Positions 1 to 12,600 of a DNA stretch of 64,000 nucleotides are shown piece after piece. The position numbers and the translations under genes were made by a program. How positions within the stretch are numbered: position 1 is the stretch's first letter; each line of letters starts with the position of its first letter. The stretch is from Heritiera littoralis (lineage: Eukaryota > Streptophyta > Magnoliopsida > Malvales > Malvaceae), in the NCBI GenBank assembly GCA_031772115.1, contig JAPDPK010000018.1:1096501-1160500 (forward strand), read 5' to 3'. The notes beneath the pieces are model-generated. The model was given only the letters and a program-made list of their open reading frames with translations. It made no database searches and was not told the origin of the DNA.

Positions 1-2035
1 AAGTTTCACAATTTTATCATTTCGAAATTATTTTTAATAATTCCTCAAAATTATCCTGTTTCCAGATGCATTCTGGCAGATTGTCTACTGACCTCTATGT
101 ACAAATTGGGCCATATCTCAAGATAGGTTTCTCCAAATTGTGCAAACTCATAACCATATTATTCTTGACTCATTTAACTTTCTAGAAAAATAAAGCTTGC
201 AGCCAAATTCAATCTGTGCTATTTTCTACAAGTTTTCAAAGATTTCACAGAGCATCTCGCCTACTGCACTGAGGGCCCTGTGTTCAGCTGCCTATATCTC
301 AGGCTATACAACTCCAAATTAGGTAATTCCAAAACTAACTTTTTCCTAACTCATGGGGCTATCTGTTATAATTTTCCAGAATTTATTTCCTTCTAAAAAT
401 CCCAAACTGAATTTTTCAACTTGGGCTCGGACAGGACAGTTTTCTCTGCAGAATTGAAGTCTACAATTAGCACTTTGTTTCTTATGCAATTTGGCACCTA
501 TTTCATGCGAGGTTCAACATGATTTCCTCATATTATTGTCCTCGCCAAAACCCCAAGGTGCCCTTTTTCTCTTGATTTGAATTGTTTTTTCTTAAATCAA
601 TTTAAATTTTTTTACGAATCCTTTTCCACTCGTTTAGGATTATTAGCAAACACCTTTAATCCATAAATTTTGGCTACCAAAATTTTCGCTTACAACTTGG
701 TCGGCTGCACCATATTAGACTGAGATCATGTTTTTATTAATTTAATTTTTCTGGTTATAATCATCTCATGAACAGCCCATATTTACACCTTTTAAAGTAT
801 TACAAGTAAACATTTCTTTCTTTCATTTTTCTCTTCAACCGGCTGTCCATCTTTGACTTATTTCATGTCTTTATTTGATTAAGTTTTATGGCTAGTCTTT
901 AGTCCATACTCAGCCTCTATTATTGATTTTCCTCCACGCCATTAGCACCTTCCTACTACAACATTTCCAGCCCTTCATTACGCCATTAGCCATCACACAA
1001 TCAGCCTTTATTTTCCCTCCTTTCACGTTAACATCAACCTCTCTTCTTGACTTTCATGCCACACTTCATCAAAGTCAGTCAATACATTTAAGTCAGTCCC
1101 CATTTTCTGTTTTCACGCCATTTACAGCCACTACAAATCAGCCTAGTCATTATGCCACCTATAACAGAAATTATTTTTTTTCCCTTGGTTACACTATTCA
1201 CGCCATCACGCCATGCTTACACCCTTTAAAATAGCCATGGCCGAACATAGCAACATGGTTTCATTTTATTTCCTGTTCAGCCTTTGTTTCCTATCATCTA
1301 CGCCACACACACAAGCAAAAATCTCCCTTCTGTCATTCACGCCACTTCCAGCATTATCAAGCATCCTAAAGAATTTCCTACATGATTTTTATTCTAAATC
1401 ATGACCATATACAACATATACACATCCCATTCAACCACAACCGAAAAGCAAAAGTGAAAGAAATTAAAGCTGGAAATTTACCTGAACAAAAGCGTGACTG
1501 TCCAACAGCAGGGGAAGTGGGTTTTGATGGTTTGGCTTAAATTTTTAGAAGGTTAGAGAACTATGGAGGTGAAAATTAATTTCTATGAAGAAACCTAGCT
1601 GAAATGGTGATGAGAAGTGGTGCTTCCCTTGGCTGAACATGAGGATCGGTGGAAGAAAAGCATGAAAACGTGAATGACAGCAGAAAATGGTGAGGCGGAG
1701 AGGGCTGAAACAAATAGAAGATGCTGCAGTGTTGTCATATTTTCATTGGCCAAAATTAATATTTAATTTCTAAAATCTGATTTAATTTTGCTAAAGTCCA
1801 AAATACTCTTAAAAATCCAATTATTTACATGAAATGTCACTGCACAGTATAAAATCTGTTCCAGGTCAGATTTTAATTTAATTTTTATTAAATTTTATTT
1901 ATTTCGGTCAATTAAGTCAAATGTTGACCAACCTTTTTTGTGAAATGACCTTAATGCCGGTATATAATTTCATTATTTCCTCTTAATAAATAATCACAAA
2001 CAACATATACCGAACAGTAGAATTGGGACTTACAT
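1..2035 (-). repeat. Unassigned LTR-like AT-rich region
   Basis: No gene is supported; the short open frames have no recognisable domain. The tone resembles the 5' part of a plant gypsy LTR on the minus strand: there are long AT blocks near 1740-1980, and an exon-end-like sequence reading CAG/GTAAAT on the minus strand near 1478-1485. A motif close to CACGCCAT recurs from about 936 to 1345. The left end lies outside the window and no terminal signature was found, so the assignment is inference. Confidence 0.3.
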
Positions 2036-2039
2036 GGAT

Positions 2040-4604
2040 CTGGCCGAAACAAGAAGGAAAGGGTGGAGGTCGGCGATGAGAAAAAGAGAAAAAGAAAAAA
2101 AAATGAAGGAGCTTCCGCATTTCCACCACTGTCGCCGGTTGCGGATTTGAAGAGAGAGTGAAGAGGACAGCCATGTCGCGCCTCCAGCTACTTCAGGAGT
2201 GGCTGAACCAGCGTTGGCAAGGAGAAGAAGCTGCTGAATCGGTCTGAACCGGTTCAACAGAAGAAAAAAAAATGAAAAGGAGAAAACAGAAAAAAAATGG
2301 TGAGAAAAAAAATTTAATTATTGTTTTTAATAGTTATTTGTTGAATAATTTTATAAAAGTCTAAATGTAAAATTGGACTTGAGATTGTAGAATTTATCCA
2401 AGAGATGATTGGAGATTGATTGAGATTGGAGAAATTAAATTTGACAGCGTTAACGCTAGGTAAGATAATTGTAATGTTTAGTAGTAAATTTCATACGGAA
2501 GTAGTTTATTGATTTGAGGTTGTAAATATTAAATTTGGAATTTTGAGGATATGATTGAATAAGGTTATAAGTGAGAATAAGTGATGATGTTGATGTAGAT
2601 AATTGAGAATAATAATGTGACAATTTACATGGTGAAAATGATGTGAATGAAGTTTCGAAGATAAATTTCAAACTGTTTATGATTGAGTTAAACAAGGTAT
2701 ATGAATTGGATACTATAATGGATTTAAAATCAACTGCCTTGGGAATATGAATCTGTGTTTTTTTTTTGTGCAGGAGGGTTAGGACAATTATTGCCGTTAT
2801 GCTACCAAAATTTTTATAAAACCATCGATAGAAAATAATTGCTTATCATGTGATAAGTTTAAAATTAAGTGTATAGTAGTGAGATATCTTAGATGCATAA
2901 TTTGAGTGAATTATGAATTTTGGAATTTATTTCCATCAATTTTCCATAAGTTCGAATTTTAATGAAAAATATAAATTAAATATTCATGTTGTGAAATTTT
3001 ATTAAAGTGAGATTAGAAAAATGATTTTCAAAGAAATTTATATTGAAAATGAACATTGATAAATTTTCTCACCAAAATATGAATATTTTATTTACTGCTT
3101 CTACTGTACTGGTGAATAAGAATTTAATACCTTTTGTAAATTTTTATCAAATTAAATGATAATTTTTAATTAAATTCCTTAAAGGTATTTTATACTGAGA
3201 CTAAATGATTTTCAGACTTTAGGCCCCAATTTCATGCTCACTGTTACTGTACTGTCACGTGGCTGATTGACCCGCCAAGTCATCAGCAGTCCCGGAGTCA
3301 CCTGGCAAGTGTACACCGAGGATGCCTTATAGACTATGGCCATAGATCTTACTATTTACTGTTACTGTTTCCCTACAGGGATTATAGCATGATATATTGA
3401 GGGTGATGCCTAGTTGTCTCCACCTACTATTTGCTGATACTATTATGTGAATCACTGATTTCTGTTTTACTGAAACTGTGAACTACTGTTGATTAATACT
3501 GAATTGTGATTCACTGTTGAGAGCTTTATCGAACTGAGAACTACAGTTACTGTTTTACTGAATTACTGTTTACGGTTACTGAACTGAGAATTTCTGTTAA
3601 CCGTTTTATGAACTACTGTTTACTGTTTACGGTATCGTACTGAATTGTTACTGTTTACTGAATTGAAAGAGTTTTATGGAAATTATTAATGGTTATAATA
3701 GTTCACTGTACTGTGGAACTCAAGTGTTTACAGTACTATACTATTTTTAATACTGTATATTACTGTTTACTAAACCGTACTAAAAACTACTGGTTGATGG
3801 AAAATAATATTATGAAAATTATTTCTAAAAATTTAGAAATAATTACTGAACTATTTATCCACTGATTTTCTGGATAATTATGACATACTGTATTGAAGTG
3901 AATGTATACTGTTTTTACGGGTTTACAGCTATTGCTCACTGTACTGCTTTTTTACTGTACTGTCACGTGTTTTGAACGGTTACTGAAGTAATGAAAAGTA
4001 AATGGTTTATTCCATTTATATTTATTTGAGAAATGAGTATTAAATTGTTATATCAAAACAATTATAGTTGCTCTGGGTTTCCGGGACAAGACAGATATTT
4101 CAAAATACCTTCCATGCTCCAACTGGATTTCCCTGCCGACTATCGTATCCTTCCATTACTGTGCCTATTGAGCTAATAGGAAAAATAATGTTTTTTAGCA
4201 TATAGATTTCGTTATATCAGTCTTGCATACGATTCCTTTACTGAGCACGTTTCGCTCACCCCTTTATTTTCCAACTCCACAAGATATTAAAGAGATTAAA
4301 AAGGGGACATACATTAAGGATCGATTAATATCTGTTTGCTAAGACACTTGTGTCAAACTGGGAGGTATTTGTACTTTCTTTTATACTTCAGGTAAATTAT
4401 ACAGTATTACTTGAAATGTAAAGTGGAAATAAGGGATGTAAAAGAAATAAAGAATATTGTATAATTTTCATATTCCGAATTTATTAGTTAAATACATGTT
4501 ATTATTTATTTCAGTTACTGTTCAAGTGTTAATGGTATCACAGACAGCCTAACCGTTAAAAATGAGTAAATATATGTTAATTATTGTATGCTCAGACTGT
4601 TACA
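2040..4604 (+). repeat. Long LTR of a Ty3/gypsy element, 5'-truncated (LTR 1)
   Basis: The segment aligns by eye with the long LTRs at 38.3-41.8 kb and 51.3-54.3 kb. Shared pieces are the GA-rich block ending in GAACCGGTTCAAC near 2245, the 'aaaagtctaaatg' stretch near 2355, a GTAAG donor-like site at 2460, a GTGCAG acceptor-like site at 2773, the ACCTTT/AAAGGT stem at 3126-3189, the CACGTGGC block at 3256, and the terminal CAGACTGTTACA ending at 4604. The TGTGA 5' end is missing, so the copy is truncated or rearranged on its left. Confidence 0.75.
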
Positions 4605-5648
4605 AACCATTACTTATGCCTTTGAGTTTTTTACATTTTAATGGTGGATTTTGATGTTTTCAAATGTCCTAGGCTTATATCTAACATTAATTTTGATTAA
4701 ATATTATTAAATCAAGCTTAATGGACGCCCAAGGGTTTTGGTTTGCATAAAGGGATAATGAACCATAGTGAAATTTGCATGAAAATAGTGCCAAAAAGCT
4801 AAATGAGCATAGATAAATCACTTGGTAACCATGGTTTGAAGAAAAAGCCATGGATAATCATGGAACCCCATTTGGCCATAGTGCTTTAGGCAAGCTTGAA
4901 TGCTGCATTTCATGCATTTAATATGCCAAAATAATGTAGAAATTAAGAGAAGACGAATGGTGAAATCTAATATGAAATCAGAGTTAAAATAGGAAAGTTC
5001 TATTTTATGCCGGTGTAAATTACACTGGTTAGGCATGAGCAGTGTACAAGGTGGTTGCATTTAGTGATGAATAATAGTTCAAAAGTAGAGGAAAATTAAT
5101 GAAGATTTTTGGTGAAATTGTTTTGCAGCCGGGATAATCGGATTTCGTATGGTGCTATCGAAAGGTTTGATAACACGAGATAGGTAAGGGATAAGTGTGG
5201 AAGCCGTAAGGATATAATGAATGCATGCTTTTGATGAATATGATTTTATGAAATTATCTGATGTTTAATTACCTTTGAAATCATGCAAATCTGTGGTTTA
5301 TGGCTAGTATGAAAACTGTGTTTAAGTGGAGGGTGGTTAGGTATTTCGCAGCGATTATGTAACTGGAATTTCCTCCAAGAATTTTCTAAAATATCATGAA
5401 ATATTTTAGATGCATAAATTGAGTGAAATTGTATATCTTGGAATTTATTTCCAATATTTTTCATAAATTAGTATTTTACTAAAAAATATTATTGAAATAT
5501 TCATGTAATTAAAATTTATTCAAAGTGAGATTACTGATATGTTCTTAAAAATATTTTATAGTAAATTAGAAAGTTTATAAATTTTTTCACTAAAGCGTGA
5601 ATATCTTATTGAGTGTTTTCACTATACTGTTAAATGTGAATTTAAATT
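4605..5648 (+). repeat. Partial gypsy LTR, type B-like
   Basis: The sequence from about 4640 ('aatggtggattttgatg') matches the middle of the type B LTR seen reversed at 22.1-22.26 kb. The part at 5115-5640 carries the type B landmarks: 'ttttgcagcc', 'aggtaaggga', 'gtaaggatat'. It lacks both ends and stops where the hAT terminus begins. It is probably older DNA into which LTR 1 and the hAT element were placed. Confidence 0.6.
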
Positions 5649-5851
5649 AGAGGTGGTTATTGGGTCAGGTTGGCCCGACTCGATTCGCAACCGGATCGGG
5701 TCGATCTGGCCCAATAACCGAACCAACCCAGCCCGGTATGATATCAGGCTGGGCCAATTCTGATTTTTGTGGGCCCCCGTTAAGGACCAGGACCATCCAG
5801 TACCGGTCCCAAACCGGGCCAGTTCCGATTGAACCGGTCCGGTTCAATTAA
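5649..5851 (+). repeat. hAT left terminus and GC-rich subterminal region
   Basis: An AT-rich neighbourhood gives way to a roughly 200-bp GC-rich tract with repeated GGCCC/GGGCC, CCGGT and GGTTC words on both strands. Such arrays lie just inside hAT termini and are known transposase-binding regions in the superfamily. Two shadow frames across this block (one per strand) are products of the palindromic words and are not genes. Confidence 0.65.
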
Positions 5852-6428
5852 AAAAAAAAAGGAAGGCTACCACTACGCAGTGGCAACCTTACCTTCAGTT
5901 CACAGCAGACGGCTTGCAAGCTGCTGTGACCCTTGATGGGCAACGGCCAAATGTTTCCCATCCATCCATCATCCGTCTCTTCCCTTTTTTTATTTTTTTA
6001 TTTTTAAAAATTTCAATTTTTTTCCTATAAATACCCCCATTCCTTCTTTTATTTTTCTTTACATTTTCTTCTATATTTTCTCTCAAATATACTATCTACA
6101 CTCATCCACTTTTATTCTCTTTACTCACATACTCTCTCAATATTCACTCAAACTCTCTCAAATTCACTTAAATTCCCTTATTCCAAATTTATAATATCAT
6201 CATTTTCCTCTCTAAATTCCGTTTTCTTTTTATTTTATAATTTTACAAATTTTACTTTTAATTTTCAAGTTTCAATTTCCAAATTCCAATTTATTATATA
6301 TATCTTACATCTATTTTTTTTTTTAAATTTTAACATATATTTATTTTCAAAAAAATATAAAAATGTCAAATTTCTTTCGTTAATCATGCTCTGTTTCTTG
6401 ACCTTTTGGTTCCAATGAAATTCCTAAT

Positions 6429-8372
6429 TTGGGTGACGAATTATTTAATGAAATCGAACATGATATTCATCCGGAGGAGGAGGAGCTTCCTTTGGCACCA
6501 TCAATTGGTCATGGTCATGGAGGAGGTCGTGCTCAAACACAATCATCAGCTGCCACCACTGGTTCTACATCATCAAGACCGAAGCTTAGTCGAAAAAGAA
6601 CAAGCAGGGTATTGGAGTATTTTGACATTGTAGTAAAAGAAGGTATGGCGGATAAATATTATGCTATCTGTAAATTGTGCAAAGACGTTTACTCTTATAA
6701 CTCTGGTGGAGGTGGTGGCGATATAAGTACGTATAAAAGACATTTAATTGCTGCACATAAAATTAATCCTGATGTCGAAGAAAATGAAATTTTAGAAGGC
6801 AAACAATCTCAAATTAATACACATGATAGTGGAAAAAATTTTAATTTTGATAATGTTCAAGCTAGACGTGGTTTAATTAGATTTGTAGTTAAGACTGAAC
6901 AACCATTCACAATTTGTGAAAAAGTAGGATATTTAGAATTTGTTTGTAAATATTTACAACCTGCATATAAATCTGTTTCTAGACATACATTAAAAAAAGA
7001 TTGCATGGATATGTTTAAAGAATATAGACAAGCTTTAATTGATAAACTTAGTAATATTTCATCTAGGGTTAGTTTAACTAGTGATATATGGACTAGTACT
7101 AACGGTATAAGTTATCTTGTTATAACTTGTCATTGGATAGATTAAGATTGGTGGATGCAAAAATAAAATTTTATCTTTAGATGTAATAGAAGAAGCACAT
7201 AATTCATATACTATTCATAAATATATTACTAAAGTTTGTAAATTATATGGACTAGAATATAATAGAGTTTTTGCTATTACTTTTGATAATGCTTCGAGTA
7301 ATACTACAGCTATTCCTCATTTAATTAAAAGTTTAAACCCTGTTATGCAGGTATATTTTTTCATGCAAGATGTGCATGTTATGTTATAAATTTGTATTCA
7401 AAGTGGTTTTAGTTCTAGTGGTACTGGTAGTGGCATAGGTCCAATTGATAAATTAAAATTTTAGCAAAATGGATTCGCACACCAAATAATAAACGTGAAT
7501 GGAAGCAAATTTGTATAGCAAATAATATACCTGTTAAAGCATTTCCACTTCTCGTGGAAACAAAATGGAATTCACTTCATCGTTTGCTTTCTTTTGTTTT
7601 ATCTTATAAAGAACTTGCAACTCCTTTTTATAACAATTATACAAGTAGCACTCATTTAGCACTTTTTGAAGAAGATTGGACTTTTATTGAATATTGTGTT
7701 GATTTATTATCCACTTTTAAATATGCAATCGAAAGATTTTCAACTTAATTGTTTCCAATTACATCGTATTTTGTTCCTATTATCTACACAATGTTTGAAA
7801 AATTTGTAAAATTTAGGAATCATGAAACTTTAAGTTCTTTTGTATATGATATGGAGGAAAAATTTTAAAAATATTGGGAAATAATTCCTTCTATTTATTG
7901 TATTGCAACTTTACTAGATCCTAGTCAAGGTGAGGTAAATATAGAGATCTTTTTTTATTATTAGAAATAATTTCTTGGTCTTCATTCTATTGAGGATCAA
8001 AAGTCCTCAATTAACAATCTTTTTCGAAAATTGTTTAATATTTATGAAGCAGAAAGGGAGCAGTTCAACTTTAATCGAGGAGAAGAAGATTCGTACGAAG
8101 AAACCGAGAGTAGCAATAAAAAAGGAAAAGAAATTTTGAACGCAATTAAGGAAGCAGCAAAGAAGAGAATTAAGGTAAAAGGAAAAGCCAGCGGATCTGG
8201 CTCAACAACACGACGAAGTTTTAGCTTCAATGAGATAGGATTTTTAAGATTTTTCTATAGATGAAAACTTTGATCTTCTCCGATGGTGGAAAGAAAACAA
8301 AAAACAATTTCCAATTTTAGCTTCCATGGCCCGAGATGTTTTTGCAGTGCAAGTTTCTTCTATTGCTTCAAA
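6429..8372 (+). pseudogene. hAT transposase, broken (BED finger, RNase H-like core, hAT dimerisation)
   Basis: The first open piece (6429-7145, 238 aa) begins MGDELFNEIEHDIHP. Around residues 57-115 it has a BED-type zinc finger with the spaced C-x2-C (CKLC) and a later H-x4-H (HLIAAH). It then has SLTSDIW, the stretch that bears the first catalytic Asp in hAT enzymes. A TAA stop at 7143 follows HWID, but the homologous reading continues in another frame with a FDNASSNT motif near 7290. Further pieces follow at 7554-7748 (starting METKWNS, like the family's 'RWNS' region) and 8031-8264. The C-terminal dimerisation region 'WWKENKKQFPILASMARDV' lies near 8284-8340. At least three stops or frameshifts break it, so it cannot make active transposase. 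The family assignment is firm. Confidence 0.85.
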
Positions 8373-8374
8373 AT

Positions 8375-9609
8375 TGTTTAAATGATAGTCTCCAAATTAT
8401 TATTGACTTGGCACCAAATGAAATAATAAGTGATAAATAGTGTGAATTATCTACTGTATGAAGAGAAAGTGAAAATTGTTAACTCCTAAAGATGATAAAT
8501 AATTATAGGGAGTATAAATTGATTGTGAAAGAGGAAATGGGGGATTTAAAGGAAATTCGAATTGTAAAAGTATACTGGCAGTCTCATCTTAAAGACAGGA
8601 TTAACTGAAAGTTAGAAATTATATAAGGAAGAAAAATACCTATATTGGTGGTACTTCCTAAATTAAGTGAAATTCAGAGAACCTGTAAAGGATCGAATGC
8701 TATCCGAATAATTGGGGATAAATTAACTAAGTCTGCCCAATTTCTTGGTTATGAAATCTACTGACCCAATTATTACCTTGGCCGAATTATATGTCAGGGA
8801 GATAGTGAGAGTACGTGGTGTTCCAGCGAGCATTACATCTGATAGGGAGTCCCGCTTCGCATCTCATGGTTGAGAGAGACTTCAGGAAGCTATGGGATCC
8901 CAATTGAGTTTTAGTACCACGTTTCATCCGTAGACTGATGAACAGTTCAAGCGTACGATACAGACGCTCAAAGATATGTTGTGAGTGTGTGCACTTGATT
9001 TTAAAGGCTCCTGGAACGATCATCTACCCTAACAGAGTTGCTTATAATAATAGCTAACAGGTGACTATTGGCATGGCACCTAACGAAACTATATATGGCA
9101 GACGATATCGATCCACAATAGCATGGGAAAAAGTGGGAGACCGTAAGTTCTTAGCTCCCTATATGGTTGAGCAAATTCCAGAGATGTATGGGTGATAATA
9201 TATGTTGAAGGTCTCACCCCCTAAAGACATAATGAGATTCGGTAAGAAAGGAAAGTTGAGTCCCCGATACATCGAACCTTTTGAGATCTTAGATCGCGTG
9301 GGAGATGTGGCATATTGGTTAGCACTATCATCAGAGCTGTCAGGAGTGCATAACGTATTCCATGTTTCAATGTTGAGAAAGTACTATCCAAATCCTTCTC
9401 ACGTAATTCGACATGAGCCACGGGAGATCAAAGAGGATATGAGTTACATTGAAAGGCCAGTACGGATCTTGGATAGGAAGGATAAGGTATTGCGATCCAA
9501 GACGATTCCTTTAGTTAAGGTGCTTTGGCAGTATCGCACTGAGGATGAGGCTACTTGGGAATTAGAAAGCCTTATGCATGAGAAATATCCAGAGCTATTT
9601 CAGTGATAG
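8375..9609 (+). pseudogene. Ty3/gypsy pol 3' part: decayed integrase core plus C-terminal domain
   Basis: The left end joins the hAT remnant without any LTR or PBS. Between about 8720 and 9030 the frame reads as a gypsy integrase core, with stretches such as DKLTKSAQF, ELYVREIVRVRG and SITSDRESRF; the last includes the second catalytic Asp. In-frame stops lie near 8873, 8932 and 8981. The region that should hold the catalytic Glu reads TDEQFKRTIQ, so the Glu is not in its usual place. The last third is the open frame listed separately. The polypurine tract and LTR A follow directly, which makes this the 3' end of a plus-strand element whose 5' half is gone. Confidence 0.85.
9202..9606 (+). 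pseudogene. Integrase C-terminal and chromodomain-like fragment (open, 134 aa)
   Basis: This is the best preserved retroviral-type coding piece in the window. It begins MLKVSPPKDIMRFGKKGKL, the end of the integrase beta-barrel region. It continues through 'FHVSMLRKYYPNPSHVI' near residues 52-68 and ends with 'ILDRKDKVLRSKTIPLVKVLW...EDEATWELE', which is the chromodomain-like tail of chromoviruses, most like the Tekay/Del group. The usual role is guiding integration to heterochromatin. The start codon is an internal Met of a much longer original polyprotein, so the fragment is not a gene on its own. Clade assignment rests on remembered family patterns. Confidence 0.85.
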
Positions 9610-9640
9610 GTCCAGGTGAAATTTGGAGGACCAAATTTCT

Positions 9641-9656
9641 TAAGGTGAGGAGAAAA
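9641..9656 (+). other. Polypurine tract of the first + gypsy element
   Basis: A purine-rich run (AAGGTGAGGAGAAAA) lies immediately before TGTGAGACCTG, the 5' end of LTR A. Position and composition fit the plus-strand primer site. Confidence 0.8.
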
Positions 9657-12600
9657 TGTGAGACCTGATTTTATAACATTGTACACCATATTTGTAAATG
9701 ATTGATAGTGGAAATAAATTATTTAGTGGAATTAAATAAATATTGAATATGAATTTCCACTCTCAAATTGGAATTATTGGATTTATAAACTATAATATGG
9801 TGTATAAGAGTGGAAATGAATATTAAAGAATGAATTGGAAACATTGAATAAAGGAAGAAAACAAATTAGAAAATTTTAGAATGGAAATGATATCTTTCTA
9901 TAATAATATGTAAATAAATAATATTTAAATGGAGGAACATTTCCATTTGAAAACATGGTTAATTTCCATCGGTTTGAACACACCTAAAAGGGTGAACTAA
10001 GTTAACAATTGTGCAGCCAAGAAAATTTGACATTCACGTCGTTCTTGCTGCTGTCATGCCGTGTGGTTTCATTCATTTAGAGACAATAGAAATGCAAAAT
10101 TTTATGGTGTAAAAAGTCAATATAAAGGAAGTGAGGTTTAAAATTACATGTGACTAATTTTTATTGGTTAAAGCATATCAAAAAGAAGAGGAAACCAGTC
10201 AAAACCGAACAGCAAAAGAAGGCAGCAGAAAAAAGAGCCTTTGGACGTTGGTGTGCTGTTCGGTTCAGGCAGCAAAGAGAAATTTTTAAAGGCAAATTTT
10301 ATGATATAAAATACAATAAAAATAAGGCTTAAAGGAAGAGGATTATAATATTTTACAGGGGATTATATTTATTGGCTGGAGAAGGCAAAAAGATGATGGA
10401 AATAACGTCAAAAATGTGCAGCAGATTTTCTCTTCAGCCGTTCCTTTTTTGCTGTAGTTTTCTTCACAATTGAATGCTATATAAGACTAGAAATGATGAG
10501 GAAAATGGATAAGTAAGCTAGGTGGCAACCTCTCATTGGATGCCATGATAAATTGAAAACTAAATGGAACAAAACTTCAGCAGATTTATCCCATCTTTGC
10601 CGACATCCCCTGCTGCTCCATAGTTTTCTGTTTTGCTGCTCAATTCAGTTCTGTGTCCTTATGTTTCTTCCACGTTAGTCACCTAAAAACCTCAGCCCTT
10701 ACTAATTAAGTACTTAAACCTTCTTGCTAAACCCTTCTTCCATCTTAAGAACACCAAGAAATCAAGAAAGGAAGAGGCTAACATGAAAACAGAAACTATT
10801 TTGGTTTACAACAGTGATGATTTGCTCAAGGTGAGTTTTTCATATAATTATGGTTTTCTTAACTTTCAATGGTAGATTTCTATGTTCTTTAACATGAGAA
10901 GCATGATTCTAGTATTAATTTTAGTTAAATCCTATTAGAATATGGAAATTGGAACAACATGAGATGTTGACTTAGATGAGAACAAGCAAGGAAATAGAAT
11001 GAAATTGTATGAAAATGATGAGAAACAATTGATGGGATATAAATAACTTGAATAAAGAGCTTGGGACCATAGAATGATGGAGAATCAAAATTGGTAATGG
11101 AAGAGGGGGTTTCGGTTTGAGCATGAGAGGTAGGAAATTTAGGGCTACATGCAGAAAATAAGAGGGAAATGACTCACGTAAACAAGCATTGGCCAATTGA
11201 AAACAAGAAATTGAGGAAAAAGATTGAAAATCAAAGAAATGGCCATAAGAGGGTTTCGGCCATGACTTTATTTAGGCATGATAATGTGCTGAAAATTTGG
11301 GATTAATGGTAGAAAATGATTATAGAAATTAAAAGAGAAATATTGGTGCAATTAGAACCGAAAAAGGAACCAAAATTAGGAAGTCGAGTTTTAGCGCCAG
11401 TATAATTTATATTGGTTGTGCTTATATTATGATATTAGTGGCTACATTTTATGAATACTAGTGGCTTAAAATTAAAAGGAAAAATATTAATAATTTTTGA
11501 TAAAATTATTTTGCAGCCCGAGTTGCGAAATTCAGTAAATGTAACCAGGAAGCTCGGCTTCATAAGACTGGTAAAGGGGGAGTGTGTGAGTTGTAGTGAT
11601 ATAATGAATTGCATGTTTTCTTGAGCTAAATTTTATGAGAATATTGGATGCATGATTTGGTTTGAAAAACATGCAAAATTGTGGTTGATAAGCTAATTTA
11701 TATACTGCGAATTGTGTGCAGGAGATTAGGAATCCGCAGCCGTTATGCTGTCGGAAAATTTCCAAAAATACTCTAAAATATTATAAAATATTTTAGAAGC
11801 ATGAAATGATTTAAAATGAGAAATTTAAATATAATTTCCACCAAATTTCCATAAATTGGAAATTATGAGAAAGTTATGAAAAAATTAAATATTCATGTTT
11901 TATATTTTATTAAAGTGAGAATTTGATTTATTTTATATGATATTAAATATTCAAATTGAATATTTATTTATTTTCTCACTTGATACATGAATATTTACTG
12001 ATGGATTTACTGTATGTGAAAATAGGGAATAAAATACCTTTTTGGAAAATAATTCTTTAAATAAATGATGAAATTTACAAAATATTCCTTAAAGGTATTT
12101 TGAAGAAATAAATTGATTTTGAGACTTTAGGCCCCGAAATTCATGCTTATTGCTTTACTGTTTACTGTCACGTGGCTAATTGACCCGCCAGTCATTAGCG
12201 ATCTCGGAGTCACCTGGCAAGTGTAAACCGATGACCACCTATAGATTATGTCCATAGATCTAACTGTATATTGTTACTGTGTTCCTTCGGGAACGATGAC
12301 TGTGTCCCTACAGAGATGATGATAGCATGATGTGATTTAGGGTGATGCCTAGTCTCAACCTACTGATTACTGTTTACTATTTACTGAACTGAAACTTAGT
12401 GATTATTGTTTACTGAACTGGTAGCTACTGATTACTGTTTACTGAACTGGTAGCTACTGATTACTGTTTACTGAACTGAAACCTATTGATTACTGTGTAC
12501 TTAACTGAATTGTACGAAATGCTGTTTACTGAACTGAAAGGAAAATTACTTTTATCGAGAAAGAATACTTAAAAAAAATTAAAAATTATTTCTAAAATAG

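Larger units (their letters stand above)
5649..8374 (+). mobile_element. hAT-superfamily DNA transposon, 3'-truncated
   Basis: The left end starts TAGAGGTGG and runs into a GC-rich, self-complementary stretch rich in GGCCC, GGTTC and GAACC (about 5655-5850), which is typical of plant hAT ends of the CAGAGGTGG kind. The body holds the broken transposase from 6429 to about 8372. There is no matching right-hand terminal repeat: at about 8375 the sequence switches abruptly to gypsy internal DNA, recognisable because the same stretch recurs reversed near 54.52-54.62 kb. The right end was therefore lost by deletion or replaced. No 8-bp target duplication can be read. Confidence 0.8.

Noticed and set aside
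923..1234. 103-aa frame near the left edge
   Set aside because: No domain, CT-rich composition, no promoter or splice context; the stretch looks like repeat DNA.
5660..5851. Open frames on both strands over the hAT left end
   Set aside because: They come from self-complementary GC-rich subterminal words.
10150..10332. 60-aa Lys-rich frame inside LTR A
   Set aside because: No similarity recognised; A-rich LTR sequence with no counterpart in related LTRs.
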